From Flavonifractor sp. An82 (GTDB taxonomy: Bacteria; Bacillota; Clostridia; Oscillospirales; Oscillospiraceae), in contig NZ_NFHG01000021.1 of assembly GCF_002159265.1 (NCBI RefSeq), positions 1-50,144 on the forward strand: a DNA stretch of 50,144 bases, read 5' to 3'. A program made the translations under genes and the position numbers. The notes beneath the pieces are model-generated. The model made no database searches and had not been told where the DNA came from. It saw only the letters and a list, made by a program, of their open reading frames with translations. This document shows, piece by piece, positions 25,597 to 33,830 of the stretch. The number at the start of each line of letters is the position of its first letter. Position 1 is the first letter of the stretch.

Positions 25597-26226
25597 ATGG
25601 AGAACGACATGAGAGAAGTAGATTCCCAAAGCACCTCCCGGGCGCTGGCCTTTGAACTGTGGATGAAAGCCCCCATGCCCATGGTGACCCTGATGAAATC
25701 CCTGGATGTGACGGCGCTGGTGCGTCTGAGCCGAAAGCAGAATTATAAATTCAATATGCTCCTCTGCTGGTGCATTGGAAAGGCGGCGGCCGGGATGAAG
25801 GACTTCTACCTGCTTCCAGTGGGGGACAAGCTGATGCAATATGACCGCCTGGCCGTCAATACGGTGGTGGCCACCCGGGGTGGCGGCATCGCTACCTGTG
25901 ACATCCCCGTCTCCGACAACCTGGAGCAGTTTGACCGGGACTACCGGAAACTCACTGGGCAGGTCCGGGAGAGTGGAGAGAGCTATGAGCTGGGCGAAGA
26001 GTATATGGTCATCGGCACCTCCGCTCTGGCGGGGTATGAAATCGACGGCGCAGTGAATATCTATGCCGGATGCTACAACAACCCCTTCCTCATCTGGGGC
26101 AAGTACCGGAAAAAGTGGCTGCGGGCCACCCTACCGGTGTCCTTCCAGTTCCACCACACCCAGCTGGACGGTATCCCGGCGGCAGAATTTCTGGAACGAC
26201 TGCAACGGGAAATCAAAGAAATTTAG
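25597..26226 (+). CDS. CatA-like O-acetyltransferase
   Basis: A 209-aa protein of the chloramphenicol acetyltransferase-like fold. FHHTQLDGIPAAEFLERL near the end matches the CAT active site HHxxxDG, whose histidine is the general base; the middle contains YKFNMLLCWCIGKA, as in the family. Acetyl-CoA-dependent O-acetylation is expected, but the substrate need not be chloramphenicol. I use the ATG at 25597 because the promoter lies just upstream; the ATG at 25609 is an alternative. GGAGG at 25573-25577 is rather far from either. It precedes the MerR-TipAS gene. Confidence 0.8.
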   Translation: MENDMREVDSQSTSRALAFELWMKAPMPMVTLMKSLDVTALVRLSRKQNYKFNMLLCWCIGKAAAGMKDFYLLPVGDKLMQYDRLAVNTVVATRGGGIATCDIPVSDNLEQFDRDYRKLTGQVRESGESYELGEEYMVIGTSALAGYEIDGAVNIYAGCYNNPFLIWGKYRKKWLRATLPVSFQFHHTQLDGIPAAEFLERLQREIKEI

Positions 26227-26235
26227 CAGTTCCTC

Positions 26236-26266
26236 TTGACTTTGACGCTCCGTCAACTGGTACCCT
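26236..26266 (+). promoter_or_regulatory. MerR-type promoter and operator
   Basis: TTGACT (26236-26241) and TACCCT (26261-26266) are separated by 19 bp, the long spacer used by MerR-family promoters. The palindrome TTGACGCTCCGTCAA (26242-26256) lies in the spacer, where a MerR dimer binds and untwists DNA. This fits autoregulation by the gene that follows. Confidence 0.8.
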
Positions 26267-26286
26267 ATTCCCAAGGAGGGATATCT

Positions 26287-27045
26287 ATGGAATATTCCAT
26301 TCAGGAGCTGTCGCACCTGTCCGGGGTGACCACCCGCACCCTTCGCTGGTACGACCAGATCGGCCTGCTGAAGCCCAGCCGGGTGGCGGAGAGCGGCTAC
26401 CGCTATTACGGCGGGGCGGAGGTGGACCGGCTGCAGGACATTCTCTATTACCGGGCCCTCGGGGTGGAGCTGGCCCGGATCAAGGAATGTCTGGACGATC
26501 CCTCCTTTGACCGTCTGGCCGCCCTGCGAAACCACCTGGCCGCATTGGAAGCGGAGCGGGAGCGGCTGGAACAGCTCATCCGATCGGTGAAAGACACCAT
26601 CGGAGCGGAAGAAAGGAATGAGATCATGAGCGACGAGCAGAAATTTGAGGCGTTCAAGCAGCGGGCTGTAGCCTATAATGAGGAAGTTTACGGAGCGGAG
26701 ATCCGCGCCAAGTACGGCGACCAAGAGGTGGACGAGGCCAACGCCGCGGTGATGAACCTAACCCAGGCGCAGTACCAGGAGTGGACGGAGCTGGGCCGGG
26801 AGATCCAGGAACAGCTGGAGACTGCCGTCCAGGCCGGGCTGTCCCCGAAGGATGAGGAAGGCAAGGAAATCACCGCCCTCCATCGCCGGTGGCTCACCAT
26901 CACTGGGAACCGATACGACCCGGCCAGACACCGGGGGATCGCGGAGCTCTATGTGATGGACGAGCGGTTTACCGCCTACTACGACAAACAGGTGCCCGGC
27001 TGCGCCCGCTTCTTGCGGGATGCTGTGGCCTATTGGGCGAAATAA
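26287..27045 (+). CDS. MerR-family regulator with TipAS domain
   Basis: A 252-aa regulator. Residues 1-70 are the MerR winged helix (SIQELSHLSGVTTRTLRWYDQIGLLKPSR); residues 75-110 are the coiled dimerization helix; residues 118-252 are a TipAS drug-recognition domain (KFEAFKQRAVAYNEEVYGAEI...WLTITGNRYDPARHRGIAELYVMDERF). TipAL-type proteins bind thiopeptides or other drugs and activate export or self-synthesis genes. Start 26287 follows AAGGAGGG. Its own MerR-type promoter lies upstream. The nearby ABC exporter genes could be targets, but no matching operator was seen before them. Confidence 0.92.
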   Translation: MEYSIQELSHLSGVTTRTLRWYDQIGLLKPSRVAESGYRYYGGAEVDRLQDILYYRALGVELARIKECLDDPSFDRLAALRNHLAALEAERERLEQLIRSVKDTIGAEERNEIMSDEQKFEAFKQRAVAYNEEVYGAEIRAKYGDQEVDEANAAVMNLTQAQYQEWTELGREIQEQLETAVQAGLSPKDEEGKEITALHRRWLTITGNRYDPARHRGIAELYVMDERFTAYYDKQVPGCARFLRDAVAYWAK

Positions 27046-27055
27046 GGATGAAACA

Positions 27056-27080
27056 GGCCCCCGGCTTTTCGCCGGGGGCC
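27056..27080. terminator. Bidirectional terminator between MerR and ABC genes
   Basis: GGCCCCCGGC (27056-27065) and GCCGGGGGCC (27071-27080) form a perfect 10-bp GC-rich stem with loop TTTTC between converging genes. Confidence 0.75.
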
Positions 27081-27084
27081 CCTC

Positions 27085-27813
27085 TTACTCCGCCGCTATG
27101 TCCCGCTTTTTGAGATACCGCAGGGAGAGCAGCGCAAATAGAACAAGGTAAGCCAGAACAGAGAGTGCGAAAGGCAACAAATCCAGCTCCATCTGAGGAT
27201 TGTTGGCCCGCATTCCGATGCACAGGAGGGAGTAGGGAAAGGCGTACCCAAAGCCTTGGGCGGTGAAAAGAAGTCCCACAATGCCCCCTGCAAGACCGAA
27301 GGCCACCGGCGGGGCAAAGGCCCGGATCACCATGCTGAAAAAGAGCTGCACCGCGCAGACGGAAATCCCCCCCAGGGCCCCGCAGAGGAGCCACCCGGGC
27401 AGTTCCGGCGGCACAGGGGCAGAGATGCCCACGATTTTCCCGCTGATGACGAACAGCGTCCCAATCCAGACCTGGGAGAGCAGGGAGAGAACGGAGGCCC
27501 AGACCAGTTTGGCGAGGTACAGATCCTCCACTGGCACCGGCGCGGTGAGAAAACTGTTCCAATTGTGATCCGTGTGCTCCAGCCGCCACTGCCAGGCGCA
27601 GAACACCCCCAGCAATGCCGGAAGAAAGAACATGGAGGAGAACAGCGTGTGCTGGCTCCACAGGCTGTACCAGGCGTCATCCAGCACCTCTATGTTCCCC
27701 AGGTAATTCCCCGTTCCCAGAATAGCGGGAAAAATGGGCAGCAGCACAAAGGCCAGCCACACTGGGGAGCGGCGGCACTTCTGTAGTTCCGCCTTCAGGC
27801 AACGAAGCAGCAT
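27085..27813 (-). CDS. ABC-2 type transporter permease subunit 2
   Basis: A 242-aa integral membrane protein with about six hydrophobic segments, starting with the LLRCLKAELQKCRRSPVWLAFVLLPIF helix typical of lantibiotic/bacitracin exporter permeases (ABC-2 type, LanE/G-like). It is the third gene of the minus-strand set: ATPase, permease, permease, with only 3 bp to the upstream permease. It should form the membrane channel together with the other permease. Confidence 0.85.
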   Translation of the reverse strand: MLLRCLKAELQKCRRSPVWLAFVLLPIFPAILGTGNYLGNIEVLDDAWYSLWSQHTLFSSMFFLPALLGVFCAWQWRLEHTDHNWNSFLTAPVPVEDLYLAKLVWASVLSLLSQVWIGTLFVISGKIVGISAPVPPELPGWLLCGALGGISVCAVQLFFSMVIRAFAPPVAFGLAGGIVGLLFTAQGFGYAFPYSLLCIGMRANNPQMELDLLPFALSVLAYLVLFALLSLRYLKKRDIAAE

Positions 27814-27816
27814 ATC

Positions 27817-28566
27817 TCACACCTCCTTCCGGACGAACAGCGTCCGGCCAACGGCCAGAAATACAGCCGCCCAGAGAAACAGCAGGATGAGGTCCGCGCC
27901 TTCCGGCCACCGCCAGGAAAAGGTGGTGATCCGGGTGGCGGCGTCCCAGTCCATATCCACCAAGGCCAGGAGGCCGTAGTATCCCCAGGGTACGCACCGA
28001 ATGAGAGCCGGCGGGAAGAGCATGGAGAGAATGCCAAGGAAACTTCCGGCGATGCCGCACACTAAGGCGGCGGCCTGATTTGTAAAGCGTAGGGACAGCC
28101 CCTGCTGGAGGGCGTAGACCATTATACTGACCGCCCAGGAGATCAGAGTAAACAGGCCAAACCTGCCCCAGGGAATGACCCCTTGAAAGCCCTGATACAT
28201 CCCTACTGCCAGAAACAGTGCTGAGCGGATAATCAGCAGTACGGCCAGCACCAGGGCGCCCCAACTGAGTTTTGCGGCGTAGAGCTGCCCCGGCGCCGCC
28301 ATGGTCTCCAGCAGTTTCCAGGTGCCGCCCTTATGCTCCAACTCACAATTACGGCTGGCCAGAGTGGCTACACTGATGGGCAGGATGATGGCATCCACCA
28401 TGGATAAATTGTAGAGCAGAAGCATCCAGCCCCATTTCAGGTCCTCGGCATCCTGCCGGGTAAAGAAGGCGCCCATCCAGATCAGTTCCACGGCCAGTAC
28501 GGCGGCGCAGACCAAAAGGATCTTCCGGTGGCGGCACTTGAAAAACTCCAGTTTCAGCAGTTTCAC
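27817..28566 (-). CDS. ABC-2 type transporter permease subunit 1
   Basis: A 249-aa membrane protein with about six transmembrane segments, starting LLKLEFFKCRHRKILLVCAAVLAVELIW, the same build as its neighbour. The start overlaps the ATPase stop by 4 bp. It is expected to form a heterodimer with the permease at 27085-27813, powered by the ATPase at 28563-29474. Confidence 0.87.
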   Translation of the reverse strand: MKLLKLEFFKCRHRKILLVCAAVLAVELIWMGAFFTRQDAEDLKWGWMLLLYNLSMVDAIILPISVATLASRNCELEHKGGTWKLLETMAAPGQLYAAKLSWGALVLAVLLIIRSALFLAVGMYQGFQGVIPWGRFGLFTLISWAVSIMVYALQQGLSLRFTNQAAALVCGIAGSFLGILSMLFPPALIRCVPWGYYGLLALVDMDWDAATRITTFSWRWPEGADLILLFLWAAVFLAVGRTLFVRKEV

Positions 28567-29474
28567 AGGCTCGCCGCCTTTCCCGTCAGTTCCAGGAAGA
28601 TGTCCTCCAGGCTCTTTTGACGCTCCTCCAGGCGGATGACGCCTAAGCGGCGCTCTGCCAGCAGCCGGGTAAGCTGGGCAGCCAGTTCGTCGGTGAGGAT
28701 CGGGAGAATGAGATAGCCCTCTTCCTCCCGGCAGGACACGGACTTTTCCTGGAGAATAGCCTGGGCCACGGGGTTGTTGGTGGTCCGCAGGGCCAGATGG
28801 TGGCGGCTGCGGCCATGAAGGGTCTCCAGAGTGTCCTGAAACACCAATTCCCCCTCACGGATGATGGCCACATGGTCGGCCATCTGGTCGATCTCGCTCA
28901 AAAGGTGGCTGGACACCACCACCGTCATGCCGAACCGGCCCGGCAGTTCACAGATCAGCTCCCGCATCTCCTGGATGCCCGCCGGGTCCAGGCCATTGGT
29001 GGGCTCGTCCAGAATCAGCAGTTTGGGATAGCCCAACAGAGCTGCCGCCAGGCCCAGCCGCTGCTTCATGCCCAGGGAGTAGTGGGCCACCTTCTTGCCG
29101 CGCTGGCCGTCCAGCCGGACGATCTGCAGCACCTCCCGGATATTTCGCTCCGGCACGCCCCGGAGGGTCTGGATGATCCGCAGGTTTTCCTCCCCGGTGA
29201 GATGGCCGTAGTAACTGGGACTTTCGATGAGGCTTCCCACCTGCCGGAGAATCGAGAGACGGTTGGCGCCGTCCATTTTCTTTCCCAGCACCTTGATGTT
29301 TCCCGCCGTGGGGCGAACCAACCCTAAAATCATTTTCAGAGTGGTGGACTTTCCTGCCCCGTTGGGACCGAGGAACCCATAGATACTGCCCTCTGGCACA
29401 TCCAAGTCCAAATGGGCCACCCGCAGGGTGTTTCCGTACTGCTTGCACAGGTCATGTGTCTCAATGATATTCAT
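28563..29474 (-). CDS. ABC transporter ATP-binding protein (BcrA/lantibiotic-immunity type)
   Basis: A 303-aa ATPase. Walker A GPNGAGKST is near residue 36, the signature YSLGMKQRLGLA near 136, and Walker B LLILDEPTNGLDP near 158. The C-terminal 80 residues form the extension seen in BcrA-like self-protection exporters. AAGGAGG lies before the start, and a divergent response regulator lies on the other side: the layout of a peptide-antibiotic sensing and export locus. It should drive export of antimicrobial peptides or lipids. Confidence 0.92.
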   Translation of the reverse strand: MNIIETHDLCKQYGNTLRVAHLDLDVPEGSIYGFLGPNGAGKSTTLKMILGLVRPTAGNIKVLGKKMDGANRLSILRQVGSLIESPSYYGHLTGEENLRIIQTLRGVPERNIREVLQIVRLDGQRGKKVAHYSLGMKQRLGLAAALLGYPKLLILDEPTNGLDPAGIQEMRELICELPGRFGMTVVVSSHLLSEIDQMADHVAIIREGELVFQDTLETLHGRSRHHLALRTTNNPVAQAILQEKSVSCREEEGYLILPILTDELAAQLTRLLAERRLGVIRLEERQKSLEDIFLELTGKAASL

Positions 29475-29534
29475 GGCAAGACCTCCTTACGCTCCAAAGT
29501 ATAGCGTCTCTGCCTTACACCCCGATGAAGCCCA

Positions 29535-29594
29535 CCTTACGTTTACCTTACTTTCTCGCCCGAGACTGGACGGAGAGGAAAGTGGGGGTATAAT
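29535..29594 (+). promoter_or_regulatory. Promoter and TTAC repeats before the response regulator
   Basis: CTGGAC (29566-29571), a 17-bp spacer and TATAAT (29589-29594) precede the response regulator. Just upstream, TTAC is repeated closely in CTTACGTTTACCTTAC, with a further CTTAC earlier in the gap; clustered direct repeats of this sort are typical binding sites for OmpR-type regulators. They could serve both the regulator and the divergent ABC genes. Confidence 0.55.
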
Positions 29595-29625
29595 GGTGAC
29601 AGTCGAGACAAAGGAGGCTCGTAGT

Positions 29626-30186
29626 ATGGCCTATCGCATTTTGATTGTGGACGATGAGAACGCCCTGCAGAATATGGTCAAAGAGATTCTGACCCAGTCG
29701 GGCTATGAAACTGTGTCTGCTCTTACCTGCGCCCAGGCGCTGGAGCGGTTTCATGATGCCTCTCCCGACGGAGTACTGCTGGATGTGAACCTGCCCGACG
29801 GCGACGGCTTTACCCTCTTTGGGAAACTCCGGGAGGTCCGGGATGTGCCGGTGCTGTTCCTCTCCGCACGGGACGAGGACGCCGACCGGCTCCGGGGACT
29901 TGGCCTGGGGGCGGACGACTACATCACGAAGCCCTTTCTTCCTCAGGAACTGCTGCTCCGGCTGCGCTCGGTGCTCCGGCGGGTCTACCGAGAAACACCG
30001 GACACTTGCCGTTTGGGGGATGTAGAGATCGACTGGGGTAAAAGTTCTATTCGCCGGAATGGAGAGGAAATTGCTCTTACTGCCAAAGAATTCTCTCTGC
30101 TGAAGAAGCTGTGGGAGGCCCGGGGCAACATTGTCACCATCGATGCCCTGTGCGCCGCCCTGTGGGACGGCCCCCTGGTAGGCTAA
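29626..30186 (+). pseudogene. OmpR-family response regulator, C-terminus truncated
   Basis: A 186-aa response regulator. The receiver domain is complete: acidic VDDE at 8-11, phospho-acceptor D53 in LLDVNLPDGDGF, and the ITKPF lysine near 103. The winged-helix domain starts normally (LGDVEIDWGKSSIRRNG, LTAKEFSLLKKLWEARGNIVTIDALCAALWDG) but stops after WDGPLVG, where the family continues with YENTLMVHIRRLR, the recognition helix. About 40 residues are missing. No sensor kinase follows; the next feature is the BREX locus, so its insertion or a deletion probably removed the end of this gene and its kinase. Confidence 0.75.
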
Positions 30187-30507
30187 TCTGATAGGTCGCC
30201 TCCAAAAAAGTCAGTTTTTCATTCCTATATCTTGTATTAATAAACTTCAATATAGTCATATGTGCAAAAAAATACTTCTTGATCAGGTGTGGTAGCTGCT
30301 ACCGTTGTCCGGCCAGAAGGGCTCTTTTCATGTTCGGATTTGATGTTGCCTTAGAGTTATAGAAAAGTAATCGCCTTTAAAACAAATGATTTCAAAGAAA
30401 AATTAATGCGTTCGCATAATTGTCATCGTCGCACGCGGAAAAATGTGATATACTGATAAATATGACATTCCAGTTCATACAGTCAGTTTTAAGACGAGGT
30501 GCGAAAA
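30187..30507. other. Junction region upstream of the BREX locus
   Basis: About 320 bases without a gene and clearly AT-rich. It begins exactly where the response regulator breaks off. It holds two perfect palindromes, GGTAGCTGCTACC (30291-30303) and ATGCGTTCGCAT (30406-30417), possible operators for the XRE regulator, and an extended -10 (TGATATACT, 30446-30454) as a likely promoter for the BREX genes. Confidence 0.5.
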
Positions 30508-30744
30508 ATGGCAGTATCTTATAAAAAACTATTTAAAATGCTTATTGACCGAGATATGAAGAAGAAGGATTTTCGCGAGTTTGTGGGCATTAGCTATTCC
30601 ACCTTAAACAAACTGGAAAAAGGCGAAAACACAAATGTCGAAGTGTTGGAGAGAATTTGTCTAAAGCTCAGCTGTGGTATTGATGATATTATGGAAATTC
30701 TACCGGACAGTCCTGATAATGGAACAGGTCGAGGTGTAGAGTAA
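30508..30744 (+). CDS. Small XRE-family regulator of the BREX locus
   Basis: A 78-aa Cro/CI-type helix-turn-helix protein: YKKLFKMLIDRDMKKKDFREFVGISYSTLNKLEKGENTNVEVLERICLKLSCGIDDIMEI. The start at 30508 follows GAGGTG; a GTG nine bases upstream is possible. It is 24 bp from brxA in the same direction, and single-domain XRE proteins are common in this place in Bacillota defence loci. It probably represses the operon via the palindromes upstream. Confidence 0.82.
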   Translation: MAVSYKKLFKMLIDRDMKKKDFREFVGISYSTLNKLEKGENTNVEVLERICLKLSCGIDDIMEILPDSPDNGTGRGVE

Positions 30745-30768
30745 TATTGGGGAGGAACAATCAGCAGG

Positions 30769-31371
30769 ATGGAAAGAAAAGAATATAGTGCGGGCGCAGT
30801 GAAGATGTCCTTCTGGTTTGTCGAGTTCCGCAAGGTTGTCCAGCTTCTTCACGACGGGAAAAGCATGGATGAGATAAAAGCACTCGCACAGAGCGAAAAT
30901 ATCTTCGCAGCACCGACCGCGCTGCGCTGCAATCAAATTTATAGTACTGTGGCCGGGAGAATCAGATCGCTGGATCAGAGTTTTATCCCATTCTTCCTGT
31001 CCGGCGACCTGGCGACACAGAAACTCTATGCGTTGATTGCAGCAATGGCATATGACACACTCTTCTTTGATTTTGTCTATGAGGTCATCCGGGAGAAGAT
31101 GATCGTCGGCAGCAACGAGCTGACAGACAGTGATGTGCGCGTCTTTTTCAAAAACAAGCAGCAACAAAACGAAAAAGTGGCTGGATGGACGGACGCAACC
31201 TTGGTTCGCTTGGGGCGTTGTTATAAGACGATGCTTTACGAAGCCGGGGTCATTGATAAATCGAAAATGGCCAGAACGATATTGAAACCAATCTTCGATC
31301 CAGAGTTGTCCCATTGGTTGGAGCAAAATGACATGGCAATCTACGAGAAGGCACTGACGGGGGTGAGGTAA
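30769..31371 (+). CDS. brxA: BREX protein BrxA (DUF1819)
   Basis: A 200-aa protein matching BrxA: YSAGAVKMSFWFVEFRKVVQLLHDG at the start, FFLSGDLATQKLYALIAAMAYDTLFFDFVYEVIREKM in the middle, and LVRLGRCYKTMLYEAGVID toward the end. BrxA is a small DNA-binding protein of type 1 BREX, which marks host DNA by methylation and blocks phage replication. GGGAGG precedes the start. Its stop overlaps the following start (TAATG), the usual brxA-brxB coupling. It looks intact. Confidence 0.88.
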   Translation: MERKEYSAGAVKMSFWFVEFRKVVQLLHDGKSMDEIKALAQSENIFAAPTALRCNQIYSTVAGRIRSLDQSFIPFFLSGDLATQKLYALIAAMAYDTLFFDFVYEVIREKMIVGSNELTDSDVRVFFKNKQQQNEKVAGWTDATLVRLGRCYKTMLYEAGVIDKSKMARTILKPIFDPELSHWLEQNDMAIYEKALTGVR

Positions 31372-33389
31372 TGGATTTAACCGCAAGACTTGATGCAATG
31401 GAGGCGGCAATCAAGAAGCCTTCCTTCCGGCAGAGCAGCGGAAAGGCTAATGAGATCAACTACTGGATTTTTGATTATCCGCCAGAGAAGGAACTGGAAG
31501 TCCGTGAGCGGATCGAGTATATGAAGAACAAAAACCAGAAAGGTACTGACGAATATCAATTGCTTGTCTTCGACCTCTACGACATTATCATTGACTTTTT
31601 GGAGCGAAAGAATTTCGTAGCCAAGTGTTGTGACTTCGAGAAAAAACGGGGCTTCGGGCGGATCGTAAAGGCAGTCAGCAACTCCATGAAAGTAAGTGAA
31701 AACGATAGCCTGATCGTCCAATATATTCAGGAGAACACACCGGAAAATGCCATCGTCTTTCTGACAGGAGTGGGCAAAAGCTATCCTCTCCTGCGCTCCC
31801 ATAATGTGCTGAATAATCTTCATCAGTCCTACCTCCGCGCTCCTGTGGTTATGTTTTTCCCCGGAACATACAACGAGCAAGAACTGATTCTCTTTAATGA
31901 GATTATCAGTATTGAAGACTTCGCAAGGCGCGTCAAATCCTACATTGACCGAAAGGGAAACAACCATCATGTTGTCTTCCTCGTTGATGAGATTGGTCAG
32001 TATATCGGAGAGGATTCCAAGCTCATGCTCAACCTCCAGACCGTGACCGAAGAACTGGGCAAGGAATGTATGGGCAAGGCATGGGTCATCGTGACCAGCC
32101 AGCAGGACATTGACTCTATCACCAAGGTTAAGGGCAACGACTTCTCTAAAATTCAGGGGCGCTTTGACACCCGTCTTTCCCTCTCTTCTGCCAATGTGGA
32201 TGCGGTTATCAAGAAGAGAATCCTCGAAAAGACGGATGCGGCAGCGCAGTCCCTCCGGCTGCTCTATGAGCAAAAAGCAACTATCATCAAAAACCTCATC
32301 GTCTTCAACGACACGGCTGAGAAAAAGCTGTATGCCAATGAAACCGATTTTGCAGAGGTCTATCCCTTTGTTCCATATCAGTTTAACTTGCTTTCCAGCG
32401 TATTAACCTCCATCCGAACCCACGGCGCGTCTGGCAAGCATCTGTCCGGCGGTGAGCGCTCCATGCTGGCGCTCTTCAAGGAGTCCGCCGTCAACATCAT
32501 GAACGAAGAGATAGGCGTGATCGTACCCTTCCACCGCTTTTATGATGCGCTGGAAAACTTCTTGGATCACAGTCATAGCGGCGTAATTATCCGCGCCTAT
32601 GACAACAGCTACATCAACCCGGAAAAGAAAGATAAGGATGTCTTTGCCATCAATGTCCTGAAAACCCTCTTCATGATCAAATATGTGCTGGAGATTGAAG
32701 CAAACATCGAAAACATCACCAGCCTGATGATCGAGAACATTGACGATGACCGCATAGAGCTGAAAGGCCGCGTGGAGGATGCGCTAAAGGTCCTGATACG
32801 GCAAATGCTCGTACAGAAAAATGGCAGCATCTATGTCTTCCTGACCGATGAGGAACAGGAAGTCAACAACGAAATTGAAAAGGAGAATGTGGAGACCCCT
32901 GAGATCATCACCAAGGTGTCGGAGATGATTTTTGAGGACATTTTTCCCGGCAAAAAATACATATACCCTGCATTCAATGGCCGCTATGCATTCTTCTTCA
33001 ATCAGGCCGTGGATGACCGCCCTTATAAGGCAAACCAGAGCTACGATGTGGGAGTTCGCATTCTGACTCCTTGGTATGATGGCAGCACTGATGATGCCAC
33101 CCTTCGTATGATGTCCGGTCAAGGCAAGGAAGTTCTGGTTGTGCTTCCCGGCGATGCAGAGTTCCTGAAAGAAATTCAGTCCTACTTGAAAATTGAAGGC
33201 TTTCTGCGCAAGAACACCTCTACCCAGCTGGCAAAGTATGAGACCATCAAGGAAGCAAAGCGCGCGGAAATGCGAGAGCGCAACGCTAATGCAAAGCTCT
33301 ATCTGACCGAGGCATTGAAAGAGGCTACTGGATTCCATCGATCAGGCAAGAAAGCGGGTGCTGGAAGTTCTTGCTACCAAGGAATATAA
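31371..33389 (+). CDS. In-frame BrxB::BrxC fusion lacking the BrxC P-loop
   Basis: A 672-aa frame made of two BREX proteins. Residues 1 to about 180 are BrxB (DUF1788): YDIIIDFLERKNF, VFLTGVGKSYPLLRSHNVLNNLH and VVMFFPGTYNEQELILF. From about residue 183 the sequence is BrxC: FARRVKSYIDRKGN, HHVVFLVDEIGQYIG (Walker B), LNLQTVTEELG, AWVIVTSQQDIDSI and GERSMLALFKE. The first ~200-250 residues of BrxC, with its Walker A loop, are missing, as are the last residues of BrxB. The frame ends in sequence foreign to BrxC after ALKEA. Normally the two proteins are separate (about 200 and 1,200 aa). ATP binding by this product is doubtful, so the locus may be inactive or altered. Confidence 0.8.
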   Translation: MDLTARLDAMEAAIKKPSFRQSSGKANEINYWIFDYPPEKELEVRERIEYMKNKNQKGTDEYQLLVFDLYDIIIDFLERKNFVAKCCDFEKKRGFGRIVKAVSNSMKVSENDSLIVQYIQENTPENAIVFLTGVGKSYPLLRSHNVLNNLHQSYLRAPVVMFFPGTYNEQELILFNEIISIEDFARRVKSYIDRKGNNHHVVFLVDEIGQYIGEDSKLMLNLQTVTEELGKECMGKAWVIVTSQQDIDSITKVKGNDFSKIQGRFDTRLSLSSANVDAVIKKRILEKTDAAAQSLRLLYEQKATIIKNLIVFNDTAEKKLYANETDFAEVYPFVPYQFNLLSSVLTSIRTHGASGKHLSGGERSMLALFKESAVNIMNEEIGVIVPFHRFYDALENFLDHSHSGVIIRAYDNSYINPEKKDKDVFAINVLKTLFMIKYVLEIEANIENITSLMIENIDDDRIELKGRVEDALKVLIRQMLVQKNGSIYVFLTDEEQEVNNEIEKENVETPEIITKVSEMIFEDIFPGKKYIYPAFNGRYAFFFNQAVDDRPYKANQSYDVGVRILTPWYDGSTDDATLRMMSGQGKEVLVVLPGDAEFLKEIQSYLKIEGFLRKNTSTQLAKYETIKEAKRAEMRERNANAKLYLTEALKEATGFHRSGKKAGAGSSCYQGI

Positions 33390-33804
33390 CGACCAGAAAC
33401 GCAGCGACTACTTCTCTCAGTTCCAGGAGCTCAGAGATGGAGCAGAGCATTGCAACAATGTGTCTTCCCTCAGAAGTTATGGGGACAAGGCCGATGCGCT
33501 CAAGCTCCGGCTGCTCAACGAGATGGCTGCCGTGGACACTCAGCTGGCAGAGAAGAAAGCTAAGGAAGAAGCGCGCCGCAGTGCTGAGGAAGCTCAGAAG
33601 AATGGAACACCTGCCGATGAGGTGAATGTTACACCCGCACCGGTAAAAATCCGCAAGACGAAGAATGTCTCCATTAAGATGATGACAGGGACTTCTTCTT
33701 GGCGTCTGGAGAGCAAGGCGGACATCGACAAATATATCGCCGGTTTGCGTGAGACATTGGAGGCACAGCTGGAAGAGGATACAATTGTGAATGTAGAGTT
33801 CTAA
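33319..33804 (+). pseudogene. brxC: BrxC C-terminal fragment
   Basis: A second frame continues BrxC after a frame break near 33315-33325: LLDSIDQARKRVLEVLATKEYNDQKRSDYFSQFQELRDG onward, ending with KNVSIKMMTGTSSWRLESKADIDKYIAGLRETLE, the usual BrxC end. The first in-frame ATG is at 33358 and has no good ribosome binding site. Several hundred residues expected between the previous fragment and this one are absent, so the break combines a deletion with a frameshift. If translated alone it would give 148 aa. Confidence 0.75.
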
Positions 33805-33830
33805 AAATAAGAGATTGGACTGGAACAGAA

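Noticed and set aside
28797-29327. 176-codon plus-strand frame inside the ABC ATPase gene
   Set aside because: The minus strand holds a complete ABC ATPase with all motifs; the plus frame is a GC-rich shadow.
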